DNA from: Aquila chrysaetos chrysaetos | Lineage: Eukaryota; Chordata; Aves; Accipitriformes; Accipitridae | Reading direction: 5' to 3' | DNA: 64,000 nt | Assembly: GCF_900496995.4 (NCBI RefSeq) | Contig: NC_044006.1 | Location: 20,668,214 to 20,732,213, forward strand | Shown: in pieces, positions 1 through 13,352 of the stretch | How positions within the stretch are numbered: position 1 is the first letter of the stretch | Layout of the letters: every line of letters begins with the position of its first letter | The notes under the pieces: model-generated | Database searches by the model: none | What the model was told of the DNA's origin: nothing | What the model saw: only the letters and a program-made list of their open reading frames with translations | Made by a program: the position numbers and the translations under genes

Positions 1-1115
1 GCTTGTAAACTTGCAGTAATAAAAGTAGCAAAAGATAGATATGTTACTGACATAACATCTCTTTAGAAGATCTGTAGGTGATTTTAACAATTTCTGAATG
101 GAAACTCAGTGTTAAATGTAATCTTATTGCATTCTGTGTCATGAAAACTATGAGGAATAGTATTGTCTCATTTTAATGGTTTAATTTTACGGTTCACAGT
201 GTGTGGCTTTTTCTTAAACATGGTGAGTGGTACTCCTGAAATAAACCTGGCAGTCCCCATGGGTGGAGGCAGTGGGCTGCGTGGAGGGCAGAGCGGGACG
301 GCGTTACCCGTCCAGCTGCAATGAAAGGGCACCATCACCGACCGACAAACTCCCTGGGTAAAACTTCACAGGCAGGATTAGCTTTCCCAGGGATTAGCTG
401 TGGGAGCACTGGGTGTTTGCTCAGGCATGGCAGTAGCTCTGAAGGGAGCCAGCTCAGGAAAATATCTTCCTCTTTTGCCTTCTTAAGCGTGATAGCTGTG
501 TTGCTTTAACTCCAACAGCAATTGTAGTTTCCTGATTCAATGGGATGCAGAGGGGAGGAGGAAGGGCACGATCCACTTTGTGAAAAGGTTCTGCAAGGCA
601 GCCCTGCCATCTCTTTTTTTTTTTTTGTCAGAAGAGCAGTTGTTGAAAGTACGTTATTAAAAAATATTGATTTGCTGCACATATTTCTCTCTGCTGGGCT
701 GAAATGTTCCATGTATGTCATTCAGTACCTTTTATTTACTCAGAAAATGGAGCAACTGAAAGTTAGAAATCATGCACATGCAATTTTTGTTACCAAACTG
801 AAATGCTTCAGCCTAAACCCAAAGCATTTCTGGAATGCTATGTTACAGCTGTCATTGCTCCAAACTCCTCTCCAGCATCACGGTTGTTCTCTGTCTCCCA
901 AAGCTGCTGTGTAATTCCTATGATCTCAAGTCCCTCTAGACCAGCAAGAGATACTGTAGTGAACCATGGGAGCTGTAACTTGATCCAGACAGCACAGGCT
1001 CTGGGAGAAAATAAGGATGCAAGATATCCAAAGCAGAGCTTCTCCTAGGCCTCGTGTGGCATTTCAGTTGGTGATTTAAAAAACCCAAAACCAAACCCAA
1101 AACCCACCCCTCCCG

Positions 1116-1141
1116 CCCCCCCCCCCCCCCCCCCCCCCCCC
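1116..1141 (+). repeat. Poly-C run of 26 with C/A-rich shoulder
   Basis: An uninterrupted run of 26 C follows about 35 bp of CCCAAA-like sequence starting near 1079. On the minus strand it is a G26 tract able to form G-quadruplexes. Such runs are commonly mis-sized by sequencing. Confidence 0.97.
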
Positions 1142-2137
1142 AAACCTTAACATTAGTACTTTTTTTAACATTTTCTTATCGTGGAAACTTGACCCTTCCA
1201 CAAAACCCAACTCTTTCCAATCTCTGGTCTGGGATTCCCTGTGTGGGAAGCAGGTAAAAGTCACAGTCATGTTGATAAGCAAGGATGCTTCATTGCCAGG
1301 TGTGAGGAGCTCAGCTTGCAACTGGTGATGTGAAGTGTTAAATCCCAGCCTCCCCTATGCCTGGCACTAGCATGAAACGAAGACAGGGTTCACTCTCCAG
1401 CGCACTGAGGATTGCTGGGGAGATGCTGCAGTTACAATTGGGGCATGTGAAGGTTTCAGGAAATTGAGGATCCACAAGCAATAGCCAGAATGCAGTGGTT
1501 GATCACCTCTGGCATTTCACCCAGCATTAGCTTAGGGATTGATGCATGTATGGGTTACATACACGCCTTGCTTGCCGTCAAGCCTCCTTGGAACTGTGAG
1601 GCTATCGGAGGTTATTGCACATTGGGCTTTTTATTTCCCAGGAGGAGGTGCAAACCTTGGAGACGTGGCAGTCGAAGGTACCAAAGGGAGAGAGCAAGCT
1701 CTGAGATGAGGTGGGGGTGAAATGTATTCAATTAAAGGAACATTTAAAGGATTTGTCTCTGAGGACAATTCATCCATAGTTTATGTATAAAAACAACTCT
1801 CAAGGTACTTACTGATTTGAGTTTTTTTGAAGGGTATGTATCCTTTGAGCATTTGTCCTATTTAATTAGGCAAAGTCATACTGTTAACTATTAAGTTCAA
1901 CAATAGACAGAGACAATTTGTGACTGGTCCCAGCAGGTTGGGAAGTGAAATAACATGTAAAAGCATAAAGGCATCTGGTTGTAAGTGGGGTAACCAAATC
2001 TCTGATAGAAATGATAGTTTCCGTAGTATTCTGCAATAATGCCAGGGTTGTGAGAGCTCTGAGATGGACAAAGTACCATTTCTTAGAGCTGTCCACAGAG
2101 AGATGCAAAAACTACAATGTATTTGCTGTTTACATTT

Positions 2138-2246
2138 CTGGGGGCTTTTTTTGGCTTTTTTTTTGTTGTTGTTTTGTTCTGTGTGTTTTTGGGTTTGTTG
2201 TTGTTTTGTTTAATTTGGTTTTGGTTTGGTTTTTTTTGTGTGGTTA
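2138..2246 (+). repeat. T/G-rich low-complexity tract
   Basis: This stretch is built from T runs broken by G, such as gttgttgttttg and ttggttttggtttgg. It ends about 135 bp before the LTR. Spurious open frames in it are phenylalanine-, valine- and leucine-rich. It is simple sequence with no further signal. Confidence 0.9.
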
Positions 2247-2376
2247 GTGGATTTGTTATTTTATTCCAGCACTATGAGTGGGGTTTTATATGGAGGTACT
2301 AGCAGAGAACTACCTTGATTGAGTCATAAAGATATACATGTAGAACTTTATGTTTGCCAAAGGATGACAAAGATAT

Positions 2377-2381
2377 CAAGG
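2377..2381 (+). repeat. Left copy of probable LTR target-site duplication
   Basis: The sequence caagg directly precedes the LTR, and caggg at 2985-2989 directly follows it, differing at one of five positions. This fixes the insertion boundaries, although a 4-of-5 match can arise by chance. Confidence 0.55.
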
Positions 2382-2984
2382 TGTCATGGTTTAACCCCAG
2401 CCAGCAACTCAGCCCCACACAGCCGCTCACTCACTCCCCCCCGTGGCGGGATAGGAGAAAAAATCAGAAGGGTAAAAGTGAGAAAACTTGTGGGATGAGA
2501 TAAAGACAGTTTACCTCTTAAGGTAAAGAAAAAGCCGTGCACGCAAGCAAAGCAGAAGAAGGAATTCATTCACTATTTCTCATGGGCAGGCAGGTGTTCA
2601 GCTGTCTCCAGGAAAGCAGGGCTCCATCGTGTGTAATGGTGACTTGGGAAGACAAAATGTCATAACTCCGAACGTCCCCCGCTTCCTCCTTCTTCCCCCA
2701 GCTTTATATACTGAGCATGACATCATATGGTCTGGAATATCCCTTGGGTCAGTTGGGGTTGGCTGTCCTGGCTGTGTCCCCTCCCAACTTCTTGTGCACC
2801 TCCAGCCTCCTTGCTGGTGGGGTGGGGTGAGAAGCAGAAAAGGCCTTGACTCTGTGCAAGCACTGCTCAGCAGTAACTAGCACATCCCTGTGTTATCAAC
2901 ACTGTTTCCAGCACAAATCCAAAACATAGCTCCTTACCAGCTACTACGAAGAAAATTAACTCTATCCCAGCCAAAACCAGCACA
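2382..2984 (+). mobile_element. Solo LTR of an avian endogenous retrovirus
   Basis: The element opens with TGTCATGGTTTAACCCCAG and closes with CCAGCCAAAACCAGCACA; the two ends are imperfect inverted repeats (TGTCATGGTTT against TGTGCTGGTTT). The immediate flanks are caagg and caggg, a probable 5-bp target-site duplication with one mismatch; five bases would fit an ERVL-like integrase better than the six usual for ERVK. A TATA-like box (2703-2710) sits upstream of a C/T-rich presumed R-U5 half, which sets the plus orientation. At 603 bp it is full length for an LTR, and no gag, pol or env sequence lies on either side, so it is a solo LTR left by recombination. The sequence strongly resembles a high-copy LTR I recall from many neoavian genomes; the exact subfamily is not assigned. 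Its CpG sites look partly decayed. Confidence 0.9.
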
Positions 2985-2989
2985 CAGGG

Positions 2990-5900
2990 AAAAATGGGCT
3001 ATGAGTACCTTCCAGCCTGATTCAATATCATTTTGGTGAAGGCTCCAGAAAGCTCTACAGAAGGAAGAGGGTCCCCATCCACTTGCCAAGAGGGAAGATT
3101 TGGAGGCATCTTAGTGTTTTTGCAGTCTGTACTTCTTTGTATCTGACAGAACTGCATTTTTCATTGGAGAACTAATTATTCAATTAGTTTGGGAGCAGGT
3201 AAACAAACAAGTAGATGGTTTTTGTCTGATGAACTGTGCATAAAAATTACATATTTACCACTGTTCAAGTATAAAATGGAAGGAGAGCACATATAAGATG
3301 TAAACTGCCAGTTATTTTGATTCCTGCTTTCCACTGATGGAAAGCTAGCAAGTTCTGCCACTACTAGTCCACAAGGCAGGATTAGAAATGGATGAACCAC
3401 CATGCCTATACTGAGAACCAATGTAAGTTGAGAATTATGAACTGAATTCTAAAGCTTTCAATTCTTTATTTAAAAGAGGGGTTTTTTTAGTTTTAACACT
3501 TTTATTCCTTTTTTTCCTCTTTTTGCTTGCATATGTAACATGTGCATGGATAGGAGCAAAATTAAGGAAGTATAACAAATGTCTTGGACCTAGAGAGTTT
3601 CCTGTCTCCACTGTTGTCAGAGTGTGGTCGAGCCTGAGGACTTGGAACTATTTTCTTCAGGCTAGACAAAGCAATTTCTATCCTTCCTTCATCTTTTCAC
3701 ATGAGAGAGATAGAAAGGAACAAAGGAATCTTCCAGCCTACTCCTCACATACAGGGAAGGATTCATTTTGATCTGGTGAAATATAAGGTGGGTAACCCTA
3801 TATTGTACTCCGGTTCAAAGATATTTCCATGTGGACCAAGGATGGGATTGAGAATTGGAATAGTCCAAGTTTGTTCTTAGCTCTTTCAGAAGTGGAAATC
3901 AGGCAAGTTCGTTTGATGTTCTCATTCCTCTGCAAAATAGGGAAAGATACATTATTTAGGATGAATAAAGATAATTTATTAACATCTGAAAAGCAGTTTG
4001 AGTTCTCTAGACACAAATTATTGTAGGAAATGTGAGAAATGTAGAGAAGAGACACTATTATACTTGAGATGAATCTTTTGCTTCCCCCATCAATCAACTT
4101 AGTTTGCTCTGAAATTCCAATGAAATGTATAGTATTGTAATAGCTTTAAGCCTGAGTCGAATTTTTAACTGGGCTAAGTCACCTTTGCAATTGGCCTGTG
4201 CTCTTTGGAATAGAGTGGCCAGTGAGAGACAGTGTTGTATGGTATGGGCTAATCTGTGGTTGGTGGTCCTGGGGAAAGGAAAGGAAAGTTTTTTAGAATA
4301 GTTTAAAAGTTTTCTGGCCCATTAGTTCTTAGCTGGAAAAAATGGAAGTGACACACTGGTGACAGGACTAATACAGAGCATTCCCGCACACTGTCAACTG
4401 AAAGCCCTTCTGCTTCCCAGCATTATTCTTGGTCAGTTTTCACGGACTTTGCTAAATACTGAAAGTTCCTGAGGAAGAGAAGGAAAGGAATAAAAGCCTC
4501 ACTTCTCTCACCTCCTCGCCGTGAACACTGGACACGGCTCTGTGCCTTGCAGAAGGATGACAGATATGGCTCTCCATAATGGCTCCCTTGGTCCTGCACT
4601 GACAAGTGTAATGTGTGCGTGTTGATACTCTCTGCCAACAGCTCGGTAAATCATCCGTGGGACCATCATCAGGGGGTCTGTGAACTGGGTTGCCGCTACT
4701 GAAGGAAGCAATCTGAAACAGCACGCAGACGGTGCCCTGATTTACAACTGTTTCCTCCCTCTAGGCCAAGGACACCTCTAACTCTGTGAGGAGCTGGTTT
4801 CTCTTCTGTCTACTGTCTCTTGCCTGTAAAAGTGCCAATCCTTAGTAGCTCTCATTTTTCAGCTCCTGGCATTTGTTGCTGTCCCTGTGATGCAGCAAAC
4901 CGTGTGCCTTTTTTTTACATATTCATGTCCTGAGCAAACCCAGGATGCACCACCACCTTCAACTCAAGCTAGGTCTACACCTGTATGCGCTCACAGTATT
5001 TTCTGTGACTCCTCAGACAGACCTGTCCCAAAGCTAACAGGAGTCCATGTGGAGTTTTCCTTCAATGAAGGGAAACGTTGCCTCAGTTTTCTCAGTCTTG
5101 CCTTACACAGAAATGTATGAAATAGATGCCCAAAGCTGCAAAGTTTTGGTTTTAAAGGCATACCCCCACTAGGAATGGCAGATCCAATGCAGGCACAAGG
5201 TTTACAAAACAGGGTCATTCTTAATGGCACAAACCTGCCTCTCCCCTGTTACTTATGGCTCGCATGATATGCAATTATTTTCCCAATTGGAAGCTGAGAT
5301 TCACTTTGAATGACTTATTTTTTTCATTCCCTCTGATAGATGAGCCCATCTGAGACACTGACACACAGTGAACATCTTCATCTTCAAGTCTACATTTGCT
5401 CCAAACCAAGGTCCACCACAGGATAGTTGCATTTTTGAACTTTTTCCGTGAGGACTGTTTTCCCATTTTCACACTTCTGATTATGTTGAATGTATGTATG
5501 TAAATAAGATCATGACACTGCCCTGTAGTCTGGTGTATAGGTGGTCTTTTTTAACCTCTGCTTTGTGTCAGGACATGGAGGTCAATAAAATCCTATTCCA
5601 TAAGCAAGGACCTTTAGAAACATCTGCACACCATTTAACCCTACCTGAATGTGTAACTTCATTGAGGGTCGGGTGCAGGCTGCCTGTATAGACAAGAAAT
5701 TATACTATTGCTGAATTAGATATACAGAAAATCTGCACATGCTTTGATTAAAACTTCACTGATTTAATTCTGGTGACACAAAGGAAATCTGGAGATGTAA
5801 GATTATACTGAGGTTAGACAAATCAGGGAAATATCACACTATGTCCTGGTTTTGTATATATCTCCCTGACTATCTCCTGGGGGCACTGTTAGATTCAGGA

Positions 5901-8900
5901 TATTATGTTAGCTAGACTTTTGGCCTGACCCAGTATCTTTGTTCTTTCACTTTTAATAGCTTCAGCATAGCTGTTTGCACTTCTTGTTTGAAGAAGACTT
6001 CTAGAGTGTAAGCAGTCTCAGGCAAACAAAATGTGTCTGTTGCTCAAGTGCACAGTTGCATTGTTATGTTAAATCACCTCAAACACTGTGGGTGAATTTT
6101 TTTCCTCCCTAAAGGTAAAAGGGAGGCATCTTTGAAGAGCACTCTGGGATAAATATCTAAAACGGGTGACGTGAACTGTTGTATGGATATGACTCTCTGT
6201 CAGCTATGGAGGGCAACCAGATGACTGCCTTAACATAGGTGCCTAAATTTTAGATCATAAAAGTTAGGAGAGATGATACCTTTTTGTAGTGTTAGCTGCT
6301 CTCTTTTGATGGTAGGGGAAGATCTAGCACTGGTACGGGATTTAAGCTGTATCAATGCTGTAGTTTACAATAAGTAGGGAGAACGCTACTCAAATCATGG
6401 TTATCCTGGGTGTCTCTGGGAAGTTTTTCTGGTCAGCTCTTGCATCACGTCAAGTATTGCTCTTGCCCCAAGGTTGCAATCTGCTGAACCAAAATACTAT
6501 GTCCTTGGGTACATCTCATCTGTAGTGCCATCCAGTGAACATCAGTGAGAGGTCGATGCTTATTTATTACACTTTTGGAAATTGCTTGGGCTAATTTATG
6601 TGGGAAGCTTCGCTAGATGGATAAGCATGGCAATCCCATTGGTCTCACTGCAGAGGGGGAGGATTAACAGGCAGCTTCATCTGCCATGACGAAACTTCTC
6701 TCTGACATCTGGGCCATTAAAGTAAATGACAGGTTTTACTGCAGTGTCCATCTCTTGGAGGGACATTGACAATTTGCTGCTTAAAACTCAAGTCACAGCA
6801 GAGCACTTACTTAGATGACAACTGAGACCTTGGCATAAGTAGCCAATATTGATAATATACAGCACAAACACCACATGAAGGGTGGAAAACATCACTCAGA
6901 CATGCCTCGTTGGTGTAGATCAACAAATAATGCTTCCTTCTCTGTTATGCTCCAGGGAGAGAACCTTTTTGCTCAGTGTGTGGTAAAGGCAAAAAGTACC
7001 AACTTTGATTCTGTTTTTCTTTATTCCTGACAAACATGATTTATGAATTAGAACACTTGTTTCATTACCGAAAGGATCTATCTGCTCAGTGCCCTGACAC
7101 AATGATTTCCTTCTAAGATTTTCTGCCCATGCATTTCCTAGCCCCATTTGTACACTGTCTTGTAAGTTCCATGAATCATTACAGATAAGTAAATCCTTCT
7201 CTTAACCTTTTGGGGTGACAGCATTGCTAATATTTTCTGAACATATACTCCCAGCCTTTCTAGAAGAGAAGACACTTTGCTTTGTTGTGCAACTCAATAA
7301 ATACAAAAGCATTCCTGTTCCCCTTTTTGATCAAATTGGTAGAGTTTTTAAACCCTTCACATTGCTTGCACACAGAGTCTTTTAAGCGAGAAGTGCTCCA
7401 TCAAAGCTTTGAAACTACTTTTGAAGTTCATGTGTGCATCATCATATTTGATTATTTTATCACTGAATACAGATACTGAATATTTTACAAAGCTTCTTAG
7501 CAATTTAATGAATTGTAAAAAAAAAATAGTCCGTGTTTGTATAGCCTTTGAACTCCTCCCTCTGCTAGCAGAGTAATTTGGTGTGCAGTAGCATGGGATT
7601 CAAATTGCTTTAGCTTTATCATAGTTCTTTTGCCATATTGAAGAAAAGCTACAGGTAGGCAACGTGATTCAATTATTTGACTTAGAATAGGAAAGGAAAG
7701 CCTGGAGCTCAATGGAGATTCTTATGGAAAAAAAATGGAGGCCAAAATGGACTGTAGAAAAATCGCAGCAGAGATGAAAAATTTCTATATGGAAAAAAAA
7801 AATCCAGAAAGAAATGTCATGTTGCCTAAATAATCTTTCTAACTTTTCTCCAAGAAAAATTATATTTTGGGGTTTGAAAAGATTTTTTTTTCTTATGAAG
7901 TGTTAGAATGCACAAACAACATCGTGATAGAAGGGTTTTGATTCCTTAGCTCACCGAAAGGTAGGAACAACTTTCATCCTCTATTCAGAAAAAAGATAAG
8001 TTGTTTTAATTTTATTCCCATGACCATTTATCAAAGATGCAATAAAAATATCTCTTGCCCACCTTTCATAGTGATGTCTCACCCCCTTTGATGTCTGCGA
8101 GTAGCCAGGTAACCAAGCTGTCCGTGACATGAATTTATTCATTGAGACAAAAACAAGTCAGGAATACAGACATTCCTTTAAGCATTAGCAAAAAACCAAC
8201 CACAGGTGTATCCTGACAGTAACATAAAGTAAGACCATAGGTTTGTTGATTATCTCTTCTCTTTTGTTAGGGTTTGGGGTTTTTTTGTAGCTTTCTAGGC
8301 TCGGATAGGTCACGTATAGCCCACACAGCGATGTACTGCTGCAGTGTTTTCCATTACAGCAGTAAGTCCTTTCTAGTGGAAATTTTTGGGGGCAGGATGG
8401 CTGCATAGCTGACTAGGGGCCAGATTCTGCTATGCTTTGAAGGGGTGAGGACTTATGCCGGGTGATTTAATTCATTTCCCCAGCTTGCTCCAGTAACAAG
8501 GTACCACTCATTGTGAGCAGAGGTCACCCATAACGAGAGCAGTTGCTATAATTAGCTGTCATCATTCTGAAATGGCAAGCACTAAAAAACCTCTCCAGGT
8601 TGTTGTGGGTTTTTTTGTCTCCCTTTTTTGGCCACACCCTTTCAGAATGAATAGGTCTTGCCTGAAATCTGTCAAAGGACTGTCAAGCTGTGTTGCACAA
8701 GGTAATGCAGCAGGTTTCTGATTGTCCTGGACTTTTGTAGCAGTGAATCTTTCAACCTAGTGCATTTTTTAAGACACATCATCTTGTCTTTTCTCTTTCA
8801 AGGTACCCCATCCATATTTAACGTCCCCTGGAGCTTCATCTGTATCCAATTTCCTCCGCATGTCTTGGTCTAAATAGTTGTCATGTAGCTGCCGTTCACA

Positions 8901-11900
8901 GGAGTTTTATTCTTTTTCCTGGATTTTCTAGTGTTGGGTGGGGTAATTCTTACATCTAGGAGCAAAACTTACCCAGCGGTCTCCATAGAGGTTACAGGAA
9001 TGTTGGTTGATATACCCCTGCTCTATTTATCTAATCGGCTAGTGATGAATAATGAAGGTAAAATATGCAATGTTCGTGTTTTAGAGATAATTTGAAATGG
9101 AGGAGGAATACACTTCAAAAAAAAAAGTGGATGTCTAATGTCCCACTGCACAGGTGTCAGCCTGTTCCAGAGCTCATTGAACTCTGGGCATGGAGACTGG
9201 TAACATGTGAAAGCTGCTGCAATGTTGCTGTTGCCTTGTGTTCTGTCTACAGGGAAGAAATAAGTATTGGGTGTTCCAGGTATGTGAAAAATGTTAGCTT
9301 CAAATTTGATGCTATGGCTCCCAGTTGTCAGACGATGACTAGATAGAGCAAAGGAGATGTTTGATTCTATGACCCGTATCTTTGAGCAGTAAGTATGCGT
9401 TTAATTTTCTGGTGGCTGATGAGATGAACCTCCATTGAAAACACAGGTATTTGCTAATCTTAATGAAATTGTAGCAGACAGAAGGCTGAATGCAGTGTAA
9501 AAAGTGCTCTTTACAAGGGATAGCAATCCATTCTACCGTTAACCATAGCAAGTTGTTGCTTGTATTTTTCCCTTTGAAAAGGAAAGATAAAATGAATGAC
9601 AACAAGATCTGATTTTGTAAGCTCTAATGCATGAAGATGTCTGCGTGGGAGTCCTTGTGCTGCATTTTACTGAAAAAAAAACCCCAGAAGAAGTTAATCT
9701 GCAGAAGCCTTAAATCTATGCCACCCTATGAAGATTACTCCCCCCCTACTTTCATTGCCCAAGGATGAATAAAAAATAGAGATCTGTTCTCGTGCACTAT
9801 CTAGGAAGGTCAAAGATGCACGAGTTTGCAGTTGTACCAGTCGCAGTCCTGGAGATCGCTTACGAGTAATGTAGCAGAGGCATCTGGCAGATGCCAGCAG
9901 AGCTAAAGAAGGGAGTAAATCTGCTCTGTGGAGGTAGGTACCAGGAAGTGAGGCCGTGAGACTTGGATTCCCCTTCACAGTTGAAAGGAAAGAGGATGAA
10001 AGGATGACCTGGCAAAGCAGACTTCCTGGTGTGCAGCGTATGCGGCTGACACCTACGTGTCTAGGAATGTGGACTATTTGGGTACGAGCCGCTGTCCACA
10101 TCCTTCCTCTGGATGCAGGAGGTTAAGATCTGGTCACACTGTCTACTCTGGATGCAAGGAGGTTAAGATCTGGTTCACACTGTCAAAGACTTGAGTGAGA
10201 CAATTAGCCTGACTGGAGAATCTGATACTGGTACCAAGAAAAAGAAAGTTAAAAATAACCACCATTTAACTTCCAGTCATGTTTTTAGTTGGTATATTGT
10301 TTTGATCATGATATCCTAGATATCTATGTAAAAGTAGGATAAATTGCTCTCTAGAAGTACCAAACTCCAACTATCACATTGTCTGAAATGCATCACTAAT
10401 AGCACTCTGGTTAATTACTAACTTTACAATACCTGTCTCATAGTAGCTCATACATGCACTGTAATAACTATTATAATGTCTGCCACTGCAACTCTAGGCA
10501 CACTATGCTTATATCAGAGGTTATTAATAAGGTTAAAGAATAGTTGAGTCACTTGGAGCAGACATTTTGTACCAGCTGCAGAGGAATTTCTAATGAACTG
10601 TTTCCTGATGAGACTTGAAGGTTTCTAACAAACAGAACATGACATTCACACTCTCTGACATAATTTTAAAACTCTCCACTTCTCTCACCGTCTTTTTTCT
10701 GTCATCTAGGCAATGGAGAGCACTGCTGTGGTAATGTTTGTATTCTTTACTCCTCTCCTAAGTGAATCTTCTGGTACTCGTCTTGTCTTATTTCAGCTCT
10801 TCACTGTTTTTGATATGTTAATGGAGTAGTCCAGGAAAGCCCCAGACATGGAGCTTGGGTCAAGCACATGCTCTGACAATTTTGGCACTGTCAGCAGTAG
10901 TGTGAGCCGCTTATGCTTTCCCACCGATCCATCCTAATTGACTGCTTGACTGACTTGAATTCCTATTTTCCACCCTCTGTTGAGGTTATCTGTAGGACTC
11001 CTCTTTAACACTGGTTGATTTTATTCTTATTCTCTGGCAAAGTCTAAAGTTTTACAAGATTCCCTTTTTTTTGTAAGCATAGCAAAAACCGCTTGGATGA
11101 CTGGGCTCTAGAACCAGAAGAGTATGTGACAATGTGCAACTATGCAGACAAGATATGGCTTGTTGCTCTAACAACATCTGAGCCTCTGTTTCACCCTTCC
11201 AGCCTCTCTGCATGGTCTTACATAGCATTTCTGTTTCACTTTTTTCTACCAGAGACCCGAAGTCAGACATATTTTTCTCTTGCAAAGCATCTGAAACCCT
11301 TGGATGACCAACTTGGGGGACTAATTTGGACACTGAACAAGGAACTTCTTAGAGCTGTCCAGAGGAACCATTAGGCCAATGTGTCCACAGCGTTACATGG
11401 AACCCCAAATCCAGCAAAGATGGTGGAGAAGGAACGACAAAGGATTCATAATTCTCAATATTTCTTTCACGGGACCTAACTTAATGTCTTTCTACTTTCT
11501 GTTACCGAATTCTGGGTTAAGACAAAAGAAGAAACAGTGATGTGGGTGCAGAGAAAACTCCAGATTTCCTTCTGTTGCAGTGATTGAGTACTCAAGCCTG
11601 TTTAAGATGAGGTTGTTTCTACATAGCACTTATTATATGCTCCAATAATGGAGCAAATATAGCTGCATTAGTGTAGTCCTTTGCCTGCATGCAATAGTCC
11701 TGTCAAGATTAGCTCAGGATCATATAATTTGAATTTAGAGCATGGATTCACTGAACCTGGAGTGAAGCTAGGAGATTACCTCCACACTACTTCATTGCAT
11801 GGTAAGGCCATTGTCTTGGGCTCTGGCTCCAAGCTGTAGCACCTTCAAGCTGTAATCTCTCTTCCTGCCCCTGCTTGACTAAAGCTTGGCCCTGATTTAA

Positions 11901-12650
11901 GCAAGGCAAGGCACTGTCATTAATGCAGCTGCCTATTCATGCTGATGACATGAGTAGTTTATTCAGTAGGTGGTATTCAAAGTGGCACTGAGGTTTGGTC
12001 TGCTTTCAGCATCCCATCCATCAGCTGAGCACTGCATAAACAATGCTCTGACACTTTCTAAATTTAGAGTTGTTGGGGTTATTTTAGACAATTTCATTTG
12101 TTTTGGTGGCTCACAGAAAACATGTGCTTTCTCTCCTGCCAAGAAAACAACCACTCCATTTTTGTTTACTTGCACCTCTTTGGGAGGGGAAAAGGGCAGG
12201 ACAGGATTGCGTTCTTAGGCAGAAATACAGTCAACATGAGAAAGATAGAAACGTCCTTAGCGGACCCTATAGAGGTTTGCCTGTCCTAAGGGCATAGATT
12301 TGTGGGGTAACACTTTTAGAAATTCTGAATACATCTGTGTCTTGCTGACTTGACTTCAAGGTGATAGAGAAGTTTCTAAAACCTGCAGAATGGAAATACT
12401 TGGAACCAGGCTGTAGAGCTGTAGCTTGCTAAGCAAGGGAGAAGGGGATCAGAGCATGAGAGCCTTTCCTGTGATTTGGGAGGGAGTTGAACTGGGTCCT
12501 CTGTCTTACAAAGAGGACACCCAAGTTAGTTAGTGACTGCTTTGCACTAGGGATGTTCTTCTCTCCCTGTCTCTTTCTTTCTTCATGTGCTTTCCCTTTT
12601 TTCAGTCAGAGGTGAACAGAAGAACAGCATGAGGTCCCAGGCAAGCAAAA
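2990..12650. other. Intergenic sequence; no gene seen
   Basis: About 9.7 kb of unique AT-leaning sequence. It holds the 39-bp duplication at 10107-10184 and one possible ancient element end near 8417. The longest open frame here (9694-10101, minus) resembles no family I know. There is no kinase-like exon that would indicate the expected neighbour DCLK3. Confidence 0.55.
10107..10184 (+). repeat. Two-copy tandem duplication, 39-bp unit
   Basis: The unit ctctggatgcaggaggttaa... at 10107-10145 is repeated at 10146-10184 with two single-base insertions (an extra a after gatgca and an extra t after tctgg). High identity indicates a recent local duplication by slippage or unequal exchange. No coding or regulatory role is apparent. 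Confidence 0.9.
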
Positions 12651-12653
12651 CCC

Positions 12654-13352
12654 TTGCACAAATCTACGTGCAAGACGGTACCTGCACGCGAGCCTCCTGT
12701 GCCATCCCCAGAGCCGGTGGCTGTGCCACCTGCTCAGCCGTCCTCTGACAGCCTGTCTCGCTTGTCACGCTGGTCCTCCCTGCTGTTCAGTGGCATCACA
12801 GCTGGGCTGTGCTGCTCGCGCTCTCACCACCAGTCCCCCAGCAGATGTTCCTTTCCCAGTTTGTCGGCTGGGGTTGGGAAAGGTCACCGGCATGGCAAAG
12901 CGGGGAGGGAGAGAAGTGTTGTCATCTCTGACAGGTCTCCAATGCCCCTCTTCTGTACAGGCTCTGGCCACTCAGGACCACAGGGAGAGCTGTGTGTGTG
13001 GGATCAGGCAGTGAATCTACCAGTCCTTCTGTCCATACATGTGTCTGACAGAGGTGTATCTGTCTCAAAGATCAGAATTTCCTACAAGGTCTATGAAAGT
13101 AAGTGTCTGAGTGGAGGAAAGTGGTGCGTCCACAGAGAAAAGGCAGTAAGCTTGTGCTACACAGACATCAGAGTCACTAAGGGAAAGAGATGCTGGAAAC
13201 CCTGTTCATGGGAATTACTTTCAGAGGGGAATCATTCCCACTTAGACAAGAGAAGGAATTTCCTAATGACATGCTTATTTTCTTCTGCATTTATTTATAA
13301 TATTGATTATAGTAGTTATTTTTGGTTTGGTGTTGCAAAGTGGCAAAGGTGA
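12654..13352 (+). other. Unexplained 232-codon open frame, probably non-coding
   Basis: An ATG-to-stop frame of 232 codons runs through a segment whose first 350 bp are GC-richer than the surroundings. The predicted N-terminal part is Pro/Ser-rich (REPPVPSPEPVAVPPAQPSS), the middle is Ser/His/Arg-rich, and the C-terminal third loses compositional bias. I recognise no domain, signal peptide or splice pattern. A second plus frame and a minus frame are open across the same GC-rich part, which argues for composition rather than selection. It could be a lncRNA exon, a decayed repeat or chance. Confidence 0.2.

Larger units (their letters stand above)
1..2376. other. Intergenic sequence left of the LTR; no gene seen
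   Basis: Unique AT-leaning DNA containing the poly-C run (1116-1141), a T14-like run near 613-626 and the T/G tract before the LTR. Open frames are short and unlike known proteins. I find no splice-flanked conserved exon. Confidence 0.6.

Noticed and set aside
1081..1110. Telomere-like interstitial repeat (CCCAAA words)
   Set aside because: Units are irregular and do not match the vertebrate TTAGGG/CCCTAA repeat.
5080..5095. MIR SINE-like string gcctcagttttctcag
   Set aside because: Only 16 bases match the familiar MIR wording. The expected tRNA-like head and core domain are not seen around it.
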